Part shown: one piece after another, positions 1 to 5,931 of the stretch
Position numbering within the stretch: position 1 is the first letter of the stretch
Layout of the letters: the number at the start of each line of letters is the position of its first letter
NCBI GenBank assembly: GCA_028694275.1
Contig: JAQUTS010000056.1
Coordinates: forward strand, 1 to 9,884
DNA from: Candidatus Gastranaerophilales bacterium
GTDB taxonomy: Bacteria; Cyanobacteriota; Vampirovibrionia; Gastranaerophilales; CAJFVJ01
Reading direction: 5' to 3'
DNA length: 9,884 nt
Program-made: the position numbers and the translations under genes
The notes under the pieces: model-generated
The model's input: the letters and a program-made list of their open reading frames with translations, nothing else
The model's database searches: none
What the model was told of the DNA's origin: nothing

Positions 1-1
1 C

Positions 2-622
2 GGCGAATTTACCCAAATGCAAGAACCTATAGAAATCGGTGCTGACTTGATTGCAGGTTCTCTCATAAAAAACCCCGGTGGCGGAATCGTCGAAGCAGGC
101 GGGTATATTTTGGGTAAAACACAATACGTCGAGCAAGCCTCAATCAGACTCACAGCCCCTGGAATAGCAGGTGATGGCGGTGCAATGCTAAACCAATCTC
201 GTTTGATTTTGCAAGGATTATTTATGTCACCAAGCATCGTCAAAGATGCTATAAAAGGCGCACTTTTGGCAGCAAAAGTCTTTGAGGAGCTTGGATTTAA
301 GACTTCTCCCAAATATACAGAAACACGCTCTGATATTATTCAAACCATAGAGTTTGGTGCACCTGAGCCGCTTGAAAAATTCTGCCGCGCGCTGCAAGCA
401 AGCTCTCCTGTGGATTCTTATGTGACTCCTATCCCTGATGATGTTCCCGGGTATGATGACAAGCTCATTATGGCAGGCGGAAGCTTTATTGAGGGTTCGA
501 CTATAGAACTCTCTGCCGATGGTCCCTTACGCGCCCCTTATGTAGCTTATATGCAGGGCGGATTGAATTATGCACATGTCAAAATCGCCATGATGAACGT
601 CTTGAATGAGATTTTGGGGTAA
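2..622 (+). CDS. Methionine gamma-lyase / aluminium-resistance family PLP enzyme, 5'-truncated by window edge
   Basis: This is the C-terminal half (about 206 codons) of a fold-type I PLP-dependent enzyme of the family annotated as 'methionine gamma-lyase family' or 'aluminium resistance protein'. The reading frame is open from the first bases, so the true start lies upstream; the ATG at 17 is internal. The segment GADLIAGSLIKNPGGG holds the expected PLP-binding lysine (codon 68-70) followed by the glycine-rich turn. Family-typical stretches follow: RLTAPGIAGDGG, the SDIIQ segment, ASSPVDSYVTPIPDDVPGYDD, GSTIELSADGPLR and YMQGGLNYAHVK near the C-terminus. Members are usually a little over 400 residues, so roughly half is missing. 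The family is inferred to cleave C-S bonds of methionine- or cystathionine-like substrates, but the physiological substrate is not settled. The next gene lies on the other strand, so this is the end of its transcript. Family assignment is confident; exact substrate is not. Confidence 0.88.
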   Translation, partial: GEFTQMQEPIEIGADLIAGSLIKNPGGGIVEAGGYILGKTQYVEQASIRLTAPGIAGDGGAMLNQSRLILQGLFMSPSIVKDAIKGALLAAKVFEELGFKTSPKYTETRSDIIQTIEFGAPEPLEKFCRALQASSPVDSYVTPIPDDVPGYDDKLIMAGGSFIEGSTIELSADGPLRAPYVAYMQGGLNYAHVKIAMMNVLNEILG

Positions 623-627
623 AATTC

Positions 628-662
628 TTTTCGCTTCAGTTTATTTCTTAAACTTCCGCTCC
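628..662. repeat. Intergenic segment similar to 2761-2791
   Basis: Just after the stop of the first gene, the stretch TCGCTTCAGTTTATTTCTTA followed by AACTTCCGCTCCA resembles 2761-2791 (TTCCGCTTCGTTTCTTTAAA then ACTTCGCTGCA). With a few single-base gaps, most positions match in the same orientation. Both copies lie in intergenic DNA next to terminators. This suggests a short dispersed intergenic repeat, but two diverged copies in one window are thin evidence. Confidence 0.3.
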
Positions 663-691
663 AACGTTAGCTTCGCTTGGACGAATTTCGC

Positions 692-720
692 AATAAAAAG
701 CCTGTACTCACGCACAGGCT
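692..720 (-). terminator. Rho-independent terminator of the two-gene hypothetical operon
   Basis: Read on the minus strand this is AGCCTGT, an 8-nt loop, ACAGGCT, then a T-rich tail (five T, A, two T). It lies about 30 nt after the stop of the gene ending at 752. A weaker outer pairing, AATTTCG (684-690) with CGAAATT (723-729), followed on the plus strand by TTATT, may let the structure also stop transcripts from the gene ending at 622. Confidence 0.75.
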
Positions 721-751
721 GACGAAATTTTATTCAGTTTAATAAGTTGTC

Positions 752-1501
752 TTAGTTTTTAGGTTGTTTTGTTTTATGTTTTTCATAAGTTTGAATCCCT
801 GGAAAATCATTATGCCCTGTGGCTTTTTGAGTCATCCAATACTGCATTTTCGGGATAGCTGTAGACAAGAAATAAGCAGACACTGCCATACCGACACCCC
901 AGTAACCGAGTTTGGTCATAAGGTTTCTTGTTTTCATTTCTTTCAAGAAATCTTTTGAAATGGCATCTTTTTTCTTAGCCTTCGCTCTTTCAACGATACT
1001 TTGAGCATAATCCACAACTGTTTTGCGGGCTTCATCAACTTTTCCTTGCGGTACAAATTTGATTCTGTTCATGGCTTTGCCGCCTGTTGAGTTATTAATC
1101 AAATTATTAATAACCGCAGGCTCATTAACAAGCCCATCGTGGAACAAGTTTGTGAGTTGAGTTTTGGTCAAGATTTTTTGGCCGTTTTTCTCAGGCTGAA
1201 GTGCTGATAATTTGACGGCTTTTTCTTTCAAATCAGCAGCTTTTTGAAGTTCAACAACATTATTGTCAATAAATGCGTGCATTTTTTCAACAGAAGTAAC
1301 GCCTTTTTTATCAAAGACACCTTGTGCACCTTTCAATACATCATCAGAAACCTGTTGAGTACCAAGAAGTTTCGCCTCAAAATCTTTTGCTGACATAGAA
1401 TCTTTAGAACCCAAAATTCCATCCATATGAGCGTGGAATTCATCTGCTCTATTTGGCATTAAGTTAGTATTTTTGCCACGTAGAGAATCCAATTTGCACA
1501 A
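752..1501 (-). CDS. Hypothetical protein with C-terminal membrane segment
   Basis: I do not recognise this 249-residue protein. Residues 1-190 are charged, probably helical and soluble. They include a Lys-rich stretch at 172-193 just before one hydrophobic segment at about 195-217 (LGYWGVGMAVSAYFLSTAIP), and a basic 30-residue tail follows. That pattern suggests a single-pass or tail-anchored membrane protein with a large N-terminal domain; no signal peptide is seen. The longest frame starts with TTG at 1499-1501, but AAAGGA lies only 1 nt before it. The TTG at codon 4 (1490-1492) has 9 nt spacing and is the better candidate; the ATG at codon 15 has no obvious RBS. It follows the neighbouring gene by 47 nt in the same direction and is probably co-transcribed with it. 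The motif after the membrane segment, IPKxxxxxTxK, also occurs in that neighbour, suggesting distant relationship. Function is unknown. Confidence 0.75.
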   Translation of the reverse strand: MCKLDSLRGKNTNLMPNRADEFHAHMDGILGSKDSMSAKDFEAKLLGTQQVSDDVLKGAQGVFDKKGVTSVEKMHAFIDNNVVELQKAADLKEKAVKLSALQPEKNGQKILTKTQLTNLFHDGLVNEPAVINNLINNSTGGKAMNRIKFVPQGKVDEARKTVVDYAQSIVERAKAKKKDAISKDFLKEMKTRNLMTKLGYWGVGMAVSAYFLSTAIPKMQYWMTQKATGHNDFPGIQTYEKHKTKQPKN

Positions 1502-1548
1502 TCCTTTATAAATTAGAGGAGTTGCAAATACATAGAAGAATGAAGAAA

Positions 1549-2481
1549 TTAAATCTCTGAATAAATTTCGTTTCGTTCGTATTCGTTTCTTGCGTTAACT
1601 GCACGACCTGTGAATAAACCTGCATCTTGTGTCAAAAGTTGTACGATATTGTTGTTTTCCAGCTGATGAGCTGCTAGCTCGAAAAAGGTACCATTACTGA
1701 ATGTTGTGGGATCTCCGGCCTGACCGCGTGACATGACCAAATTGTCATTTGTGTCCATTTCTTTTGACTGACGTGATGAGTGTGTGGGATCACCTGCTGA
1801 ACCGCGTGACATGGTCAAAAATTCATTAATATCCATATCTTTGGCTGAGCGCGATGAAGAAAATTTGGGATCGCCGGCACTTCCGCGTGACATAGTAAGA
1901 AATTCATTGATTTCCATTTTGCGTTTTTGGTGCGGCTCTATTTTGATAGGCTGTAAGTGTTGGCCTGTCGTTTTTTCGCTTTTTTCAAGTTTTTTCTTGG
2001 TTATATTTTGGTTAATTTTAGGCAAAACAAATCCCATAAATCCAACCGTCAAAGCCGCACTGGCGACAATTTTCGAAAATTTAAGAGCAGCTACAAGTTT
2101 TTTGCCGTTTGGCGTCATATCTTTTGTAGCCTGCATAAACGGTTCTCTTATGTGATCGCGTCCCGTATCAAAACCAAAGTCTTTAAGTTTTGTTTTCTTT
2201 TTGATTTGTCCGACTTTATCAATCAAGAAATCAAAAGCCTTGTTAACCGCCTGAACACCCCATAACCAACATACCGAAGATACTGTTTCTTCTGTAAATC
2301 TCTCTCTGGCCTCAATTTCGCCGCCTCTTTTATTCGCCTGATATGTACGGCCTGCAATTACAGTGCCTTCAAGCATAACAACAGGCAAAAGAACGCCGGG
2401 GCTGCACATTTTTGAAGCAAAATTGCGCACACCTTTATTATTTGCAAAGTTTGAAACGTATTTGTTTGTAAATATACTCAA
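1549..2481 (-). CDS. Hypothetical membrane protein with three SRG[S/Q]AGDP peptide repeats
   Basis: I do not recognise this 310-residue protein as a named family. The N-terminal part (1-110) holds a moderately hydrophobic stretch at 29-47 and a segment with GRTYQANKRGG and EARERF, then the aromatic VCWLWGVQAVNKAFDFL, which looks like a conserved domain. A clear membrane segment spans about 134-155 (SKIVASAALTVGFMGFVLPK). After a Lys-rich linker come three tandem repeats at 189-264, then a polar C-terminal tail ending in Glu/Arg/Asn-rich sequence. The start is TTG (2479-2481); AGG lies about 9 nt upstream and no in-frame ATG is near. It is the first gene of a likely operon with the gene at 752-1501, and both share an [IL]PKxxxxxTxK motif after the membrane segment. 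The layout suggests a membrane anchor displaying a repetitive, probably disordered tail. Cellular role is unknown. Confidence 0.8.
   Translation of the reverse strand: MSIFTNKYVSNFANNKGVRNFASKMCSPGVLLPVVMLEGTVIAGRTYQANKRGGEIEARERFTEETVSSVCWLWGVQAVNKAFDFLIDKVGQIKKKTKLKDFGFDTGRDHIREPFMQATKDMTPNGKKLVAALKFSKIVASAALTVGFMGFVLPKINQNITKKKLEKSEKTTGQHLQPIKIEPHQKRKMEINEFLTMSRGSAGDPKFSSSRSAKDMDINEFLTMSRGSAGDPTHSSRQSKEMDTNDNLVMSRGQAGDPTTFSNGTFFELAAHQLENNNIVQLLTQDAGLFTGRAVNARNEYERNEIYSEI
1690..1917 (-). repeat. Three tandem protein repeats, consensus M-[ED]-INEFLTMSRGSAGDP
   Basis: Copy 1 is residues 189-215 (1837-1917), copy 2 is 216-241 (1759-1836) and copy 3 is 242-264 (1690-1758) of the hypothetical membrane protein. 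Copies 1 and 2 share INEFLTMSRGSAGDP exactly; copy 3 reads TNDNLVMSRGQAGDP. Each core is followed by a Ser-rich spacer of 6 to 10 residues. Over the 15 identical residues of copies 1 and 2, seven codons differ silently (for example Ser AGT versus TCA, Leu CTT versus TTG). The repeat is therefore old and held by selection on the peptide. Confidence 0.9.
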
Positions 2482-2687
2482 AACACTTAGCCTAACAACT
2501 TACTATTTCTGCCTTACCGCTTGTGATCAGACCTTGAGGCTTTTTTAGGTCTTATCCAACTTGATTTTTTCGTCTGTGACAACACATACATAAAATTCCG
2601 TCTATCTATTAAACACCAAAACACCCATAAATTGCTACTATTTTGGGCATGACAGCCCCTAATTTTTACATTACTTAAAATTAAAAC
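2482..2687. other. Gene-free upstream region of the repeat-protein operon
   Basis: This is the first part of a 338-nt stretch without a convincing gene (2482-2819). It should hold the promoter of the minus-strand operon beginning at 2481, but I cannot pick one with confidence. TTGTCA read on the minus strand from 2582 to 2577 is a possible -35, though no good -10 sits at 16-18 nt. A short hairpin GGGC-ATGACA-GCCC (2645-2658) and a 5-bp pairing GACCT/AGGTC (near 2529-2550) are present; neither is strong. A 61-codon minus-strand frame here looks non-coding. Confidence 0.4.
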
Positions 2688-2716
2688 AAAAGCGGACACA
2701 TAATATGTCCGCTTTT
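2688..2716. terminator. Bidirectional intrinsic terminator downstream of the glucan phosphorylase homologue
   Basis: AAAAGCGGACA (2688-2698), loop CATAATA, TGTCCGCTTTT (2706-2716) form a perfect 11-bp stem. Six T follow the GC core on the plus strand, and TTTTGTTTTAATTTT follows it on the minus strand. The only nearby gene reading into it is the minus-strand gene ending at 2820, so its likely job is to end that transcript about 100 nt after the stop codon. Confidence 0.85.
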
Positions 2717-2737
2717 TTAGATTTTAGTCTTGGATTG

Positions 2738-2813
2738 TTTGACAGCTCACTGCTTTTGAATTCCGCTTCGTTTCTTTAAAACTTCGCTGCATCAAGCAGT
2801 TACTCCCGTCAAA
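2738..2813. repeat. Imperfect 76-bp inverted repeat after the phosphorylase stop codon
   Basis: The outer arms TTTGAC (2738-2743) and GTCAAA (2808-2813) pair, and the inner arms ACTGCTT (2749-2755) and AAGCAGT (2794-2800) pair, with a small mismatched bulge between them. The central part (2761-2791) resembles 628-662. It begins 7 nt after the stop of the phosphorylase homologue on the minus strand. It may be a REP/MITE-like intergenic repeat or a 3'-UTR stem; copy number elsewhere in the genome cannot be judged here. Confidence 0.45.
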
Positions 2814-2819
2814 AATCCG

Positions 2820-4505
2820 CTACTTGATGTTTGAAAAAGTCCAAGCATCCAAGTTTGGATTTTCTGCGATTTTAACATCTGATGTATCATCACCTTCTTC
2901 CGCTCCGCCTTTAGCAATCGGTTTATAAATACGATTATAATATTCGATTACCATACGGTCTGAGTTGAAGTAAGCTTCAGATGTTTTGATGGCATTTCTC
3001 ATCAAAGTAGCCCATTTGGCTTTATTTGAATAATAAGTAGGAATAATGTCATTTTCGATCATGCCCATAATGCATTCATAATCTTTCCAGTGACGTTCTT
3101 CCCAAGAAATATCATCATCCAATCCGGGATAATTAACGGTGTATCCGTTCAATCCTGTGAATGTACCTTCAACAGCCCATCCATCATAGATTGACAAGTG
3201 CAAAGCACCATTCATATTAGCTGACATTCCTGAAGTACCTGAAGCTTCGAAAGGACGAAGCGGTGTGTTCATCCAAACATCAGTACCCTTTTTAAGCAAT
3301 GCGCTCAATTTGAGTTCGTAGTTTGGAAGCACAACAACGTTTTTCAAGTTGTAAGAATGTTTCAAAATATTGTTAAACATTTCACGGCCCATAGTATCAT
3401 CCGGATGGAATTTACCGGAGAAAATCAACTGAACTTTGTTTTCGTTCAAAAGTTTTGTGATTCTGTCTTTGTCCATAAAGATCATCCAAGCACGTTTGTA
3501 ATCGGCAAATCTTCTTGCCCAAGTGATTGTCAAAACATCAGGATCAAAGCGTTTGCCTGTTGTATCTGCAATGTATTCAAACAATTCTTGTTTCATTTCA
3601 CGTTTTGCAGCCAACAATTCTTCGTCTGTTTTTTGAGCATTGATACGTTTGTCTTGCCAGTGGTGCAAGTTTACAGCGTTGGTGATAGCTCTGATAGGGC
3701 ATCTACCTTCAACCCATTCCCACATTTTGTTTGCAACAAGACCGTGAAGCTGAGATACAGCATTTGCCATACGGCTTATTCTCAATGCAGCAACTGTCAA
3801 AGAGAAGTTTTCACCACCCAATTCAACAGCTTGATGTCTTGGAAGACCTGAGAAGAATCCGCCTTCTAACAATGTGTCAACCCAGTGAACTTCGTTACCT
3901 GCGGCAACAGGAGTATGAGTTGTAAATACTGTCATTTCTTTAACTTTATTGAAGTCTTGAGTTTGGTTCAAAAGCTCAAACGCTGCAGGAAGAGCGTGAC
4001 CTTCGTTCATGTGAATGATATCGAAGTTAACGCCTGCTGCTTGCAAAGCTCTTACACCGCCGACACTCATGATAACTTGGCTGATTCTTGTTTTTTCATC
4101 ACCGTCATAAAGTTTGTGAGAAATTTTTCTTACTTCTTCTGAGTTTTCAGGAATATCTGTTGTTAACAAATAAACCGGGCAAGCACCGAATAATTCAGGC
4201 TCAACTTTAAATACTTTTACTTTTGCATCTTCGCCAAATACTTTAACGTCAACAGTAACGTTAATATCTGTCAAGAAATCATATTGTTTTCTTGTATAAG
4301 CAACTTCTACATTGCCTTCTGAGTCGATTCGTTGGTCATAATAACCATAAGACCATAACATGGTTACACCGACCATAGGAAGTCCCAAATAACCTGCAGA
4401 ATGCATATGGCTACCCGCCAAGAAGCCAAGACCACCCGAATAGGTACTCAAAGACTGATCAAGGGCTATTTCCATTGAAAAATAAGCTACGTTTGGTAAT
4501 GTCAT
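2820..4505 (-). CDS. Alpha-glucan phosphorylase homologue (GT35, short form) lacking the PLP lysine
   Basis: GT35 phosphorylases cleave alpha-1,4-glucans with phosphate to glucose-1-phosphate in the cytoplasm. This 561-residue protein matches the short form, against more than 800 residues for classical GlgP. Family features in order are VAYFSMEIALDQSLSTYSGG (6-25), GLPMVGVTMLWSYGYYDQR (41-59), IIHMNEGHALPAAFEL (163-178), TTHTPVAAG (195-203), WARRFADYKR (329-338, phosphate-site Arg/Lys), FSGKFHPDD (362-370), DVWMNTPLRPFEASGTSGM (409-427) and MNGALHLSIYDGW (431-443). The position after GTSGM, normally the lysine that forms the Schiff base with PLP (GTSGMKAAMNG), is Ser428 (codon TCA, plus-strand TGA at 3222-3224). 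The surrounding motif is intact and the frame is unbroken. A polar tail (531-561) extends beyond the usual end. The start is ATG with AAAAGGA about 10 nt upstream. It could be a PLP-independent glycosyltransferase, a regulatory pseudo-enzyme, or an enzyme that binds PLP non-covalently. Homology is certain; phosphorylase activity is doubtful. Confidence 0.9.
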   Translation of the reverse strand: MTLPNVAYFSMEIALDQSLSTYSGGLGFLAGSHMHSAGYLGLPMVGVTMLWSYGYYDQRIDSEGNVEVAYTRKQYDFLTDINVTVDVKVFGEDAKVKVFKVEPELFGACPVYLLTTDIPENSEEVRKISHKLYDGDEKTRISQVIMSVGGVRALQAAGVNFDIIHMNEGHALPAAFELLNQTQDFNKVKEMTVFTTHTPVAAGNEVHWVDTLLEGGFFSGLPRHQAVELGGENFSLTVAALRISRMANAVSQLHGLVANKMWEWVEGRCPIRAITNAVNLHHWQDKRINAQKTDEELLAAKREMKQELFEYIADTTGKRFDPDVLTITWARRFADYKRAWMIFMDKDRITKLLNENKVQLIFSGKFHPDDTMGREMFNNILKHSYNLKNVVVLPNYELKLSALLKKGTDVWMNTPLRPFEASGTSGMSANMNGALHLSIYDGWAVEGTFTGLNGYTVNYPGLDDDISWEERHWKDYECIMGMIENDIIPTYYSNKAKWATLMRNAIKTSEAYFNSDRMVIEYYNRIYKPIAKGGAEEGDDTSDVKIAENPNLDAWTFSNIK

Positions 4506-4550
4506 AATATCTTAGTCCTTTTTATCTCTTCTATTACTTTCCTTAACAAA

Positions 4551-4570
4551 GTATGTTAATTAAAACATAC
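4551..4570. promoter_or_regulatory. Perfect inverted repeat in the leader of the phosphorylase homologue
   Basis: GTATGTT-AATTAA-AACATAC has two 7-bp arms and lies 46-65 nt before the ATG at 4505, inside the predicted transcript leader. The arms resemble a dimeric repressor operator and could also form a weak AT-rich RNA hairpin. No T-tract fit for an attenuator follows. Confidence 0.45.
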
Positions 4571-4684
4571 ATCGCACATGGAGGGAAGCTCAAATTTAAA
4601 AAACTTTACCTTTTTGTCTTAAACTCCCTATTTACGGCGGCCTAAGCCAAATCCATAAACATTTTATTCCAGTACATTAATAAC

Positions 4685-4712
4685 ATTATACCAAACATAT
4701 AAATCGTGGCAA
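4685..4712 (-). promoter_or_regulatory. Promoter of the phosphorylase homologue
   Basis: On the minus strand TTGCCA (4712-4707, five of six to the -35 consensus), a 16-nt spacer and TATAAT (4690-4685, perfect -10) form a strong sigma70-type promoter, with an extended -10 TGG before TATAAT. The start would be near 4678, giving a leader of roughly 170 nt. It lies 31 nt after the queD stop, so the phosphorylase gene need not depend on queD transcription. Confidence 0.75.
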
Positions 4713-4742
4713 ATATATTGAAGAATAACGCTCTTAGGGGAT

Positions 4743-5102
4743 TTATTCAACCCAATATGTGGCACATGATGTCGGAGTTTCCCAAACAGAAACTTTACAC
4801 ACCATAGGATTCAATTCAATCATTTTTTCGTAAACAAATCTTGAAATAAGCTCACTTGAAGGACTTTCATCTTTGAAAAAATCCAACTGATTCAAATCCT
4901 TATGATCCAAAAGATCCAAAACCGAGTCCAGTTGCTTTTTTAAGACCTTAAAATCCACAAGAATATTGGATTTATTGAGTTTATCGCCCTTGACATATAC
5001 TTCCACTTTCCAGTTATGGCCATGCTGATTTTCGCAATCTCCGTCATAATTCAAAAGATGATGCGCAGCGGCGAAATGTTTTTCTACTTTTATTTCGTAC
5101 AT
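4743..5102 (-). CDS. queD: 6-carboxytetrahydropterin synthase (6-pyruvoyl-tetrahydropterin synthase family)
   Basis: QueD converts 7,8-dihydroneopterin triphosphate to 6-carboxy-5,6,7,8-tetrahydropterin, the second step of the queuosine/preQ0 pathway. The 119 residues match the family's usual 110-150. The zinc ligands are visible: His14 (AAAH), and His27 and His29 in CENQHGHNW. The spacing C-x3-HGH (Cys23) is that of QueD. LLDHKDLN (64-71) supplies the Asp-His pair and WETPTSC (107-113) the Glu that binds the pterin ring. The start is the ATG at 5102 with AGGAG 7 nt upstream. A longer frame continues to 5225, but it would run into the divergent gene and lacks an RBS. No other queuosine gene is visible nearby. 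Activity on sepiapterin-type substrates is the main alternative within the family; the Cys motif favours QueD. Confidence 0.9.
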   Translation of the reverse strand: MYEIKVEKHFAAAHHLLNYDGDCENQHGHNWKVEVYVKGDKLNKSNILVDFKVLKKQLDSVLDLLDHKDLNQLDFFKDESPSSELISRFVYEKMIELNPMVCKVSVWETPTSCATYWVE

Positions 5103-5121
5103 AATTCTCTCCTGTTTCCTA

Positions 5122-5127
5122 TATAAT
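5122..5127 (+). promoter_or_regulatory. Possible -10 element of the IMPase-family gene (shared divergent region)
   Basis: A perfect TATAAT lies 24 nt before the ATG at 5152, within the 49-nt gap between two divergent genes. No good -35 sits at 16-18 nt upstream. The overlapping TATTAT on the minus strand (5128-5123) could be the -10 of queD, so the two genes may share this AT-rich core. Confidence 0.35.
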
Positions 5128-5151
5128 AAAGGAAAAACAAAGGAAATCAAA

Positions 5152-5931
5152 ATGGACAAACTATTAAAAACAGCCATAAAAGCAGCAAAAGAAGCAGGCA
5201 AAATACAACTTGAATACATGCACAAAAAGCTCGATATTCAAACAAAAGCAAGCGAATTTGACCTTGTCACACAAGCTGATAAAATAGCTGAGGCCAAAAT
5301 AATAGATATTATTTCAAAAAAATTCCCTACGCATTCTTTTTTGGCGGAAGAATCAGGACAAGCCACAAAAGAATCCGAATACCTATGGGTAATTGATCCG
5401 ATTGACGGTACAGTCAACTACACCCACAGGTTTCCGCAGTTTTGCTGTTCAATAGGTCTTTACAAAGACGGAAAACCCTATCTTGGCGTTGTTTATGACC
5501 CTTGCAAAAAAGAACTTTTTCGCGCAATAAAAAACCAAGGAGCATTTTTAAACGACAAAAAAATCTCAACAAGCAACACAGATAGCCTCACAAGAAGCCT
5601 CTTAGCAACAGGATTCCCTGCACTCAAAGATGAACTTTTGGAACGAAACCTTAATTACTTTAAACAATTTTTGGGCAAATGCCAAGCTATCAGAAGACCA
5701 GGCTCAGCTGCTTTGGATCTTTGCTATGTAGCATGCGGGCGTTTGGATGGGTTTTGGGAACTTGGTTTATCTCCTTGGGACACAGCCGCAGGAGCTTTGA
5801 TTGTAGAAGAAGCGGGCGGTCAGGTCACAAATCTTAATACGGAAGATTTCGACTTCAATATCAAAGGTATTATTGCCACAAATACCCTTATACACGCCGC
5901 AATAAAAGAAGTAATCAATTCATACGAGTAA
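5152..5931 (+). CDS. Inositol-monophosphatase-family phosphatase
   Basis: This is a Mg2+-dependent sugar or nucleotide phosphatase of the IMPase/SuhB/CysQ superfamily. Its 259 residues match the usual 250-270. Metal ligands are clear: Glu66 in LAEESG (64-69), Asp82 and Asp85 in WVIDPIDGTVNY (79-90), and Asp210 in SPWDTAAGALIVEEAGG (207-223). The core is full length and no domain is added. The start ATG is preceded by AAAGGA with 7-8 nt spacing, 49 nt from the divergent queD start. The DPIDGTVNY motif and C-terminal WD-x-AAG fit inositol-1-phosphatase (SuhB type) better than fructose-bisphosphatase or PAP phosphatase, but the substrate cannot be fixed from sequence. The 3' end overlaps the opposing methyltransferase-like gene by 17 bp, tail to tail. 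Confidence 0.9.
   Translation: MDKLLKTAIKAAKEAGKIQLEYMHKKLDIQTKASEFDLVTQADKIAEAKIIDIISKKFPTHSFLAEESGQATKESEYLWVIDPIDGTVNYTHRFPQFCCSIGLYKDGKPYLGVVYDPCKKELFRAIKNQGAFLNDKKISTSNTDSLTRSLLATGFPALKDELLERNLNYFKQFLGKCQAIRRPGSAALDLCYVACGRLDGFWELGLSPWDTAAGALIVEEAGGQVTNLNTEDFDFNIKGIIATNTLIHAAIKEVINSYE

Noticed and set aside
1690..1917. Tandem repeats as a CRISPR-like array
   Set aside because: The repeats are in frame, coding, diverged at silent sites and without unique spacers of constant length.
2514..2699. 61-codon minus-strand open frame between the repeat-protein gene and the terminator
   Set aside because: No RBS at its start, composition rich in Trp, Cys and Arg unlike its neighbours, and it overlaps the terminator stem at 2688-2716.
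3357..3851. 164-codon plus-strand open frame inside the phosphorylase homologue
   Set aside because: It lies antisense to well-conserved GT35 motifs and is rich in Cys, Phe and Ser, as expected from the reverse of a coding frame.
4642..4662. Six-codon upstream frame (MFMDLA) in the phosphorylase leader
   Set aside because: Too short and without regulatory codons or an associated attenuator; frames this small occur by chance in leaders of this length.
4506..4684. Possible riboswitch in the long leader of the phosphorylase homologue
   Set aside because: I looked for conserved riboswitch cores and a terminator/antiterminator pair and saw neither; only the 20-bp inverted repeat stands out.
5103..5225. 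N-terminal extension of queD by 41 codons
   Set aside because: It would overlap the divergent IMPase-family gene, has hydrophobic low-quality sequence and no RBS. The ATG at 5102 has a good AGGAG and gives the family's usual N-terminus.
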